From contig CAAGLV010000164.1 of the NCBI GenBank assembly GCA_900770875.1, positions 1 through 5,841 on the forward strand: 5,841 bases of DNA, read 5' to 3'. This document shows positions 5,295 to 5,841 of the stretch, one piece after another; within the stretch, counting starts at the first letter, position 1, and every line of letters begins with the position of its first letter. The notes beneath the pieces were generated by a model. It ran no database searches, had not been told where the DNA came from, and worked only from the letters and a program-made list of their open reading frames with translations. The position numbers and the translations under genes are program-made. The stretch comes from Flavobacteriales bacterium. GTDB lineage: Bacteria > Bacteroidota > Bacteroidia > Flavobacteriales > Weeksellaceae.

Positions 5295-5792
5295 ATGAAA
5301 AACATCTTAATTTTAACTCTAGGCATTATCGGTTCATTTGCTTACGCCCAAACCGATAAAATTTACAAACATTCTGGCGAAGTCATTGATGGTAAAGTAA
5401 ACAAAGTAACCGAATTTGTAGTCGAATTCTCTTATGATGGCGAAGATGCTACACAAAGCATAAGTAAATACGCTGTAAATAAAATATACTACGGCAAAAG
5501 TACACGAATTGAAGATATTTCTGAAAAAATTGAAATTAATGATGATGACGATTGGGATCGTGTTCTAATTTTAGAAGATAAATCTTTGGTTGCAGGATTA
5601 AAGAAAAAAGAAGACCTAAAAGCAAAAACAGGTTGGGTTAATTTTAGAAGCGGAAACGGAAAAGACGAAAAAGCCGAAAAACGACTTAAACAACAAGCTG
5701 CCGAAGAAAGATGCCCATTCATCTTAATGTTATCCGATAAAACAGTAGGAAAATCGGCCAAAAAAACCGGAAGTTGCTACAGATACAGTTAA
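5295..5792 (+). CDS. Exported protein of unknown function with an N-terminal beta-rich domain (165 residues)
   Basis: A signal peptide MKNILILTLGIIGSFAYAQ (cleavage after AYA) is followed by DKIYKHSGEVIDGKVNKVTEFVVEFSYDGED...ISKYAVNKIYYGKS. This pattern of short beta-strands around G-E-V-I-D-G-K-V recurs in many small exported Bacteroidota proteins of unknown role. An acidic stretch follows (DDDDW, 83-87), then a charged helical segment (about 122-138, KDEKAEKRLKQQAAEER). The C-terminal part is CPFILMLSDKTVG...GSCYRYS, where C140 and C161, the only cysteines, could form a disulfide. No lipobox or C-terminal sorting domain is seen. The gene is complete and probably follows the 173-residue gene in one operon. 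No terminator is visible after it before the adapter at 5816, so further genes may have followed. The export call is good; no function is assigned. Confidence 0.8.
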   Translation: MKNILILTLGIIGSFAYAQTDKIYKHSGEVIDGKVNKVTEFVVEFSYDGEDATQSISKYAVNKIYYGKSTRIEDISEKIEINDDDDWDRVLILEDKSLVAGLKKKEDLKAKTGWVNFRSGNGKDEKAEKRLKQQAAEERCPFILMLSDKTVGKSAKKTGSCYRYS

Positions 5793-5815
5793 AATACATT
5801 ACAAGGACCTTTTAA

Positions 5816-5841
5816 AGATCGGAAGAGCGTCGTGTAGGGAA
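5816..5841 (+). other. Illumina TruSeq adapter read-through (sequencing artefact)
   Basis: The last 26 bases begin AGATCGGAAGAGCGTCGTGT and continue AGGGAA, which matches the reverse complement of the Illumina universal adapter base for base as I recall it. The composition also changes abruptly from A+T-rich to G-rich here. This part is not genomic, and the true contig end is at or before 5815. Confidence 0.97.

Noticed and set aside
5489..5761. 90-residue open frame opposite the last exported-protein gene
   Set aside because: The plus-strand gene has a signal peptide and operon spacing; the antisense frame is Ser/Phe-rich with no motif, as expected from the complement of Lys/Glu codons.
5801..5815. 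AAGGACCTTTT considered as a terminator after the last gene
   Set aside because: The inverted repeat is only 4 bp with a one-base loop, and the sequence runs straight into adapter.

Overview
The window looks like the end of a contig from a low-GC member of the Bacteroidota, most likely a flavobacterium. Support comes from the very A+T-rich sequence, starts without Shine-Dalgarno sites, promoters of the TTTG-N18/19-TAnnTTTG type, and secreted proteins whose signal peptides end just before Gln. The genus cannot be read from the sequence.

Left part (1-2970): a truncated DtxR/MntR-family metal-dependent repressor on the minus strand diverges from a two-gene plus-strand operon. The operon encodes a TonB-dependent outer-membrane receptor and a secreted thioredoxin-fold protein, joined by a one-base TAATG overlap. 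The receptor promoter has a consensus -7 element lying inside a sequence that matches 15 of 19 positions of the corynebacterial/mycobacterial DtxR/IdeR box. The simplest reading is a metal-repressed (iron or manganese) uptake operon controlled by the neighbouring repressor. A perfect 13-bp hairpin at 2940-2970 ends the operon and can also serve the convergent gene.

Middle (2990-4458, minus strand): a stand-alone homoserine dehydrogenase gene sits behind a long leader. The leader holds a consensus promoter, a SAM-I (S-box) riboswitch with its conserved core, and a 14-bp intrinsic terminator before the start codon. This is a recognisable transcription-attenuation unit that ties homoserine supply to S-adenosylmethionine level.

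Right part (4459-5841): about 300 bp of A+T-rich sequence without a gene, then two small plus-strand genes for exported proteins of unknown function, 11 bp apart and probably one operon. The last 26 bases (5816-5841) are Illumina TruSeq adapter, not genome, so the contig really stops near 5815.

I found no mobile element, CRISPR array, tRNA or rRNA, and no clearly new system. The parts most worth following up are the repressor/receptor/thioredoxin locus with its layered promoter, the riboswitch-controlled homoserine dehydrogenase, and the adapter tail.
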